The notes under the pieces are model-generated. The model did no database searches and was not told where the DNA came from. It worked only from the letters and a program-made list of their open reading frames with translations. From Streptomyces sp. NBRC 110035 (GTDB taxonomy: Bacteria; Actinomycetota; Actinomycetes; Streptomycetales; Streptomycetaceae): 64,000 bases of DNA. The first letter of the stretch is position 1; each line of letters opens with the position of its first letter. The stretch lies in contig NZ_BBNN01000023.1 in the NCBI RefSeq assembly GCF_000829695.1, forward strand, positions 112,194-176,193. The letters are read 5' to 3'. Shown in pieces: positions 61,517 through 64,000 of this stretch. The position numbers were made by a program, and so were the translations under genes.

Positions 61517-62209
61517 ATGTCCGGACTGATCGACACCACGGAGATGTATCTCCGCACCATCCTCGAGCTGGAGGAGGAAGGCGTGGTCCCCATGCGCGCC
61601 CGGATCGCGGAGCGGCTCGACCAGAGCGGGCCGACGGTCAGCCAGACGGTGGCGCGGATGGAGCGTGACGGCCTGGTGTCCGTCGCGGCCGACCGGCACC
61701 TGGAGTTCACCGACGAGGGCCGCCGGCTCGCCACCCGCGTGATGCGCAAGCACCGCCTCGCCGAGTGCCTGCTCGTCGACGTGATCGGCCTGGAGTGGGA
61801 GCAGGTGCACGCCGAGGCCTGCCGCTGGGAGCACGTGATGAGCGAGGCCGTCGAGCGCCGTGTGCTGGAGCTGCTGCGGCACCCCACCGAGTCGCCCTAC
61901 GGCAACCCGATCCCGGGCCTGGAGGAGCTGGGCGAGAAGGACGGCGCCGACCCGTTCCTGGACGAGGGCATGGTGTCCCTGGCCGAACTCGACCCCGGTG
62001 CCGAGGGCAAGACGGTCGTGGTGCGCCGTATCGGCGAGCCGATCCAGACGGACGCGCAGCTGATGTACACGCTGCGTCGGGCGGGCGTCCAGCCCGGTTC
62101 GGTGGTCAGCGTGACGGAGTCGGCGGGCGGTGTGCTGGTGGGCAGCAGCGGTGAGGCGGCCGAGCTGGAGAAGGACGTCGCCTCGCACGTGTTCGTCGCC
62201 AAGCCGTAG
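61517..62209 (+). CDS. dmdR1: DtxR-family iron-dependent regulator DmdR1
   Basis: Predicted 230-aa metal-dependent repressor. It opens SGLIDTTEMYLRTILELEEEG with helix-turn-helix MRARIAERLDQSGPTVSQTVARMERDGLV. The metal-binding and dimerisation segment contains CLLVDVIGLEWEQVHAEACRWEHVMSE, and an SH3-like domain ends the protein (about residues 150-230). Length and sequence agree with S. coelicolor DmdR1 as I remember it, the repressor of siderophore genes under iron. No classical iron box is seen at its own promoter. Confidence 0.95.
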   Translation: MSGLIDTTEMYLRTILELEEEGVVPMRARIAERLDQSGPTVSQTVARMERDGLVSVAADRHLEFTDEGRRLATRVMRKHRLAECLLVDVIGLEWEQVHAEACRWEHVMSEAVERRVLELLRHPTESPYGNPIPGLEELGEKDGADPFLDEGMVSLAELDPGAEGKTVVVRRIGEPIQTDAQLMYTLRRAGVQPGSVVSVTESAGGVLVGSSGEAAELEKDVASHVFVAKP

Positions 62210-62221
62210 TCGTGTCCGCGT

Positions 62222-62238
62222 CCGGTCGACTCGACCGG
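62222..62238 (+). terminator. short hairpin after dmdR1
   Basis: CCGGTCGA (62222-62229) and TCGACCGG (62231-62238) form a perfect dyad 12 bp after the stop codon. The one-base centre makes it a weak hairpin. Confidence 0.4.
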
Positions 62239-62428
62239 CGCGGAGGGACGTTGCGGCGACGGTGCGATCGCGCCGAATCCGGGATTGAGTGCGCCGAAGC
62301 GCAGCGCCCGGCCGGTTCGCGTGCGAGGCTGTCGCGTGAGGCATATGACCTGAGGGGCTCTTGGCCGGGCCGGCGACGCTGTCCCCCGGCCGGGGAGGGC
62401 GGGAGGATGTGCCGTTGCCACGTGAGGA

Positions 62429-62454
62429 GCCCCGGCGCCGCACGGCGCCGGGGC
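62429..62454 (+). terminator. GC-rich hairpin terminator
   Basis: GCCCCGGCGCCG (62429-62440) and CGGCGCCGGGGC (62443-62454) are perfect 12-bp arms, followed by CTGTCCTCCCCT. Confidence 0.65.
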
Positions 62455-62707
62455 CTGTCCTCCCCTGTGCTGACCCGGAGCCCCGAGCTCCCAGGGTCAT
62501 TCCCTGCGGACCGGTTTCCCCGAGTGGTCCGCCTCCCGTTGAAGATCTCCCCCCGGCCGCGGCGGTCAATCCTCGAACAGGGTCACTCGAACGAGGGGTT
62601 CTGGCGGCTGGAACCGCATTCTCGAAAGCGCATTCGATAATCTGTGGGGCGGCAACAGCAGGCAGGGCAAGCAGCACGGCAGGCAGCGAGCTGGGGGTGC
62701 CAAGACG

Positions 62708-63571
62708 ATGGCGCGACGCATCGACGTGACAGGGGCGGACGGCGTACGTCTCGCCGCCTGGGAGTTCGGCGACCCGCCCAAGACCGGCAGCGACCCGACG
62801 GAGCGCACGAGCGTGCTGTTACTCCACGGGCTCATGGGCCGCGCCTCGCACTGGGCGGCCACCGCCCGCTGGCTCTCCGCGCGGTACCGGGCGGTCGCCC
62901 TCGACCAGCGCGGCCACGGCCGCAGCGACAAACCCGCACAGGCCTCGTTCACCCGGGACGCCTACGTCGACGACACCGAGGCCGCCCTCGAGCAGCTGGG
63001 CCTCGGCCCGGCCGTCCTCATCGGCCACGCCATGGGCGCGCTCACCGCCTGGCAGCTGGCCGCCAAACGCCCCGACCTGGTGCGCGGGGTGATCATCTGT
63101 GACATGCGGGCCTCCGCGCTCGGGGCCGCCTCGCAGCGCGAGTGGGCGCAGTGGTTCAAGGCCTGGCCCGTCCCGTTCGCCACGCTCGCCGACGTCCGCA
63201 AGTGGTTCGGCGAGGACGACCCGTGGGTGGAGCGCCCGAACCCGGCCCGCGGCGAGTTCTACGCCGAGGTGATGGCCGAGTCCCCGGACGGCTGGCGGCC
63301 GGTCTTCGACCCCGGCCAGATGCTCCGCTCCCGCGAGACCTGGGTGTACGACGCGCACTGGGAGGAGCTGGCCCAGGTGCGGTGCCCGACCCTGGTGGTC
63401 CGCGGCCTCGACGGCGAACTGGGCCGTGCGGAGGCCCAGGAGATGGTCCGCGTCCTGCCCCGCGGCCGGTACGCGGAGGTGACCGACGCCGGCCACCTCG
63501 TCCACTACGACCGGCCCGACGCCTGGCGCACGGCCATCGAACCGTTCCTCGAGTCCCTCCAGGACACCTGA
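62708..63571 (+). CDS. alpha/beta-hydrolase-fold protein lacking the nucleophilic serine
   Basis: Predicted 287-aa alpha/beta hydrolase. LLLHGLMGRASHWAATARWLSARYRAVALDQRGHGRS is the oxyanion HG region and first strands. The nucleophile elbow reads GHAMGA, so the expected Ser is Ala108 (codon GCC). The Asp235 (RGLDGE) and His263 (DAGHLVHYD) positions of the triad are kept. The frame is otherwise intact with normal codon bias. It could be a pseudoenzyme, a ligand-binding protein or a lyase-type member of the fold. Confidence 0.9.
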   Translation: MARRIDVTGADGVRLAAWEFGDPPKTGSDPTERTSVLLLHGLMGRASHWAATARWLSARYRAVALDQRGHGRSDKPAQASFTRDAYVDDTEAALEQLGLGPAVLIGHAMGALTAWQLAAKRPDLVRGVIICDMRASALGAASQREWAQWFKAWPVPFATLADVRKWFGEDDPWVERPNPARGEFYAEVMAESPDGWRPVFDPGQMLRSRETWVYDAHWEELAQVRCPTLVVRGLDGELGRAEAQEMVRVLPRGRYAEVTDAGHLVHYDRPDAWRTAIEPFLESLQDT

Positions 63572-63629
63572 GCCCCGCCGCCCCCGGTCCTGCCGTTCCC
63601 GCCGGTCCTGCCTACCGTTCCCGCCGGTC

Positions 63630-64000
63630 CTACCGCTCCCGCCGCTCCCGCCGCTCCCGGCGGTCCTGTCGGTCGCGGCCGCACGCGTACGCCAGCGCCG
63701 GGATCAGCTCCGCGGCGTCCGGAAGCCACTGGTTCGCCGGTGTCGGCCTGCTGGCCCACTGCACGGCCCCCTTGGACCCGAACCGGGTGGGCGGGGCCGC
63801 CACGTACGTCCCCTCGCCCCGCACGGTCAGGTCGAGCGGGGACAGCGACCAGCCCAGGGAACGGATCAGGGCCGGCACCTTCGCGGCGGCGCCGGGGATC
63901 ACGAAGAACTCCATGCGCCGGGCGGGCGTCAGGATCACCGGACCGAGCGCCAGCTCCCTCCGCTCCATCCGGGCCAGCGCCAGGAACCCGGCCGTCTCGG
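63630..64000 (-). CDS. C-terminal part of a bifunctional primase/polymerase-like protein (cut by window end)
   Basis: At least 123 codons open to the right edge, ending at a TAG at 63630. The segment GPVILTPARRMEFFVIPGAAAKVPALIRSLGW, then DLTVRGEGTYVAAPPTRFG and ANQWLPDAAELIPAL resembles the end of the short Streptomyces Prim-Pol N-terminal-domain proteins. It finishes in an unusual Arg/Glu repeat (RRERRERRER) encoded by simple CCGCTC-type repeats. The start codon lies beyond 64000. Confidence 0.7.
   Translation of the reverse strand, partial: ETAGFLALARMERRELALGPVILTPARRMEFFVIPGAAAKVPALIRSLGWSLSPLDLTVRGEGTYVAAPPTRFGSKGAVQWASRPTPANQWLPDAAELIPALAYACGRDRQDRRERRERRER

Larger units (their letters stand above)
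62210..62707. other. 498-bp region between dmdR1 and the alpha/beta hydrolase
   Basis: It holds two hairpins (62222-62238, 62429-62454) and an AT-richer upstream region for the hydrolase with three CTCGAA copies (about 62572-62630) and TTCGATAATC near 62633, a possible -10. No gene on the plus strand; an antisense frame of dmdR1 extends into it. Confidence 0.5.

Noticed and set aside
62580..62645. WhiG-type promoter at TTCGATAATC
   Set aside because: The CGATAA core is present but no TAAA lies 15-16 bp upstream.

Overview
The window is a GC-rich actinobacterial chromosome segment, almost certainly Streptomyces. The evidence is very strong G/C bias at third codon positions, frequent GTG/TTG starts, 4-bp ATGA/GTGA overlaps inside operons, a complete conservon (cvnABCD plus two P450s), a whiJ-like HATPase/XRE-DUF5753/DUF397 trio, a perfect CebR box, and a dmdR1-type iron regulator. 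The right-hand order (acyl-CoA carboxylase genes, pdxH, citrate synthase 2, PAS protein, SIS protein, dmdR1) matches what I remember of the S. coelicolor SCO438x-439x region. That synteny is from memory and was not searched.

Layout. 1-14.4 kb: nhaA fused to a DsbA-like domain, a secreted protein behind a triple 21-bp repeat, a CtpE-like P-type ATPase, DUF2530 and an NCS2 purine permease, an orphan RHH protein, marR plus MFS exporter, Uma2, ThpR with a tiny membrane protein, an aldo/keto reductase, vapBC and an SGNH-like protein. 14.4-20 kb: a secreted anchored protein, a TetR-controlled DrrAB-type ABC exporter, and a CebR-controlled GH5-CBM2 cellulase. 20-29.5 kb: a structured non-coding interval, the whiJ-like trio, serC, and the conservon. 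29.9-34.9 kb: a YdiJ/Dld-type FAD/Fe-S dehydrogenase, NUDIX, a decayed LRR fragment and a DMT exporter.

35.3-45.5 kb is the most unusual part. It is one tightly coupled operon encoding a 1312-aa protein with two dynamin-like GTPase modules, a third GTPase, a TIR/winged-helix protein, and a TIR / NB-ARC-like domain without Walker A / GT4 glycosyltransferase fusion, followed by a membrane-anchored protein of unknown fold. I read it as a candidate immune or biological-conflict system that combines membrane-remodelling GTPases with TIR signalling. That function is inference.

45.6-56 kb is a catabolic operon: TIGR03084 protein, AtuA-like protein, biotin-dependent carboxylase beta and alpha, acyl-CoA dehydrogenase, acyl-CoA ligase, enoyl-CoA hydratase and TetR. 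It probably degrades branched or terpenoid acyl-CoAs and may be autoregulated at an upstream palindrome. 56.3-64 kb carries pdxH divergent from citrate synthase 2 with shared repeats between them, a promoter plus consensus-SD micro-ORF on the minus strand, a PAS-PAS-GAF-like sensor, an SIS protein, dmdR1, an alpha/beta hydrolase lacking its nucleophilic serine, and the end of a Prim-Pol-type gene that runs off the window. I saw no rRNA, tRNA, CRISPR array, transposase or integrase.
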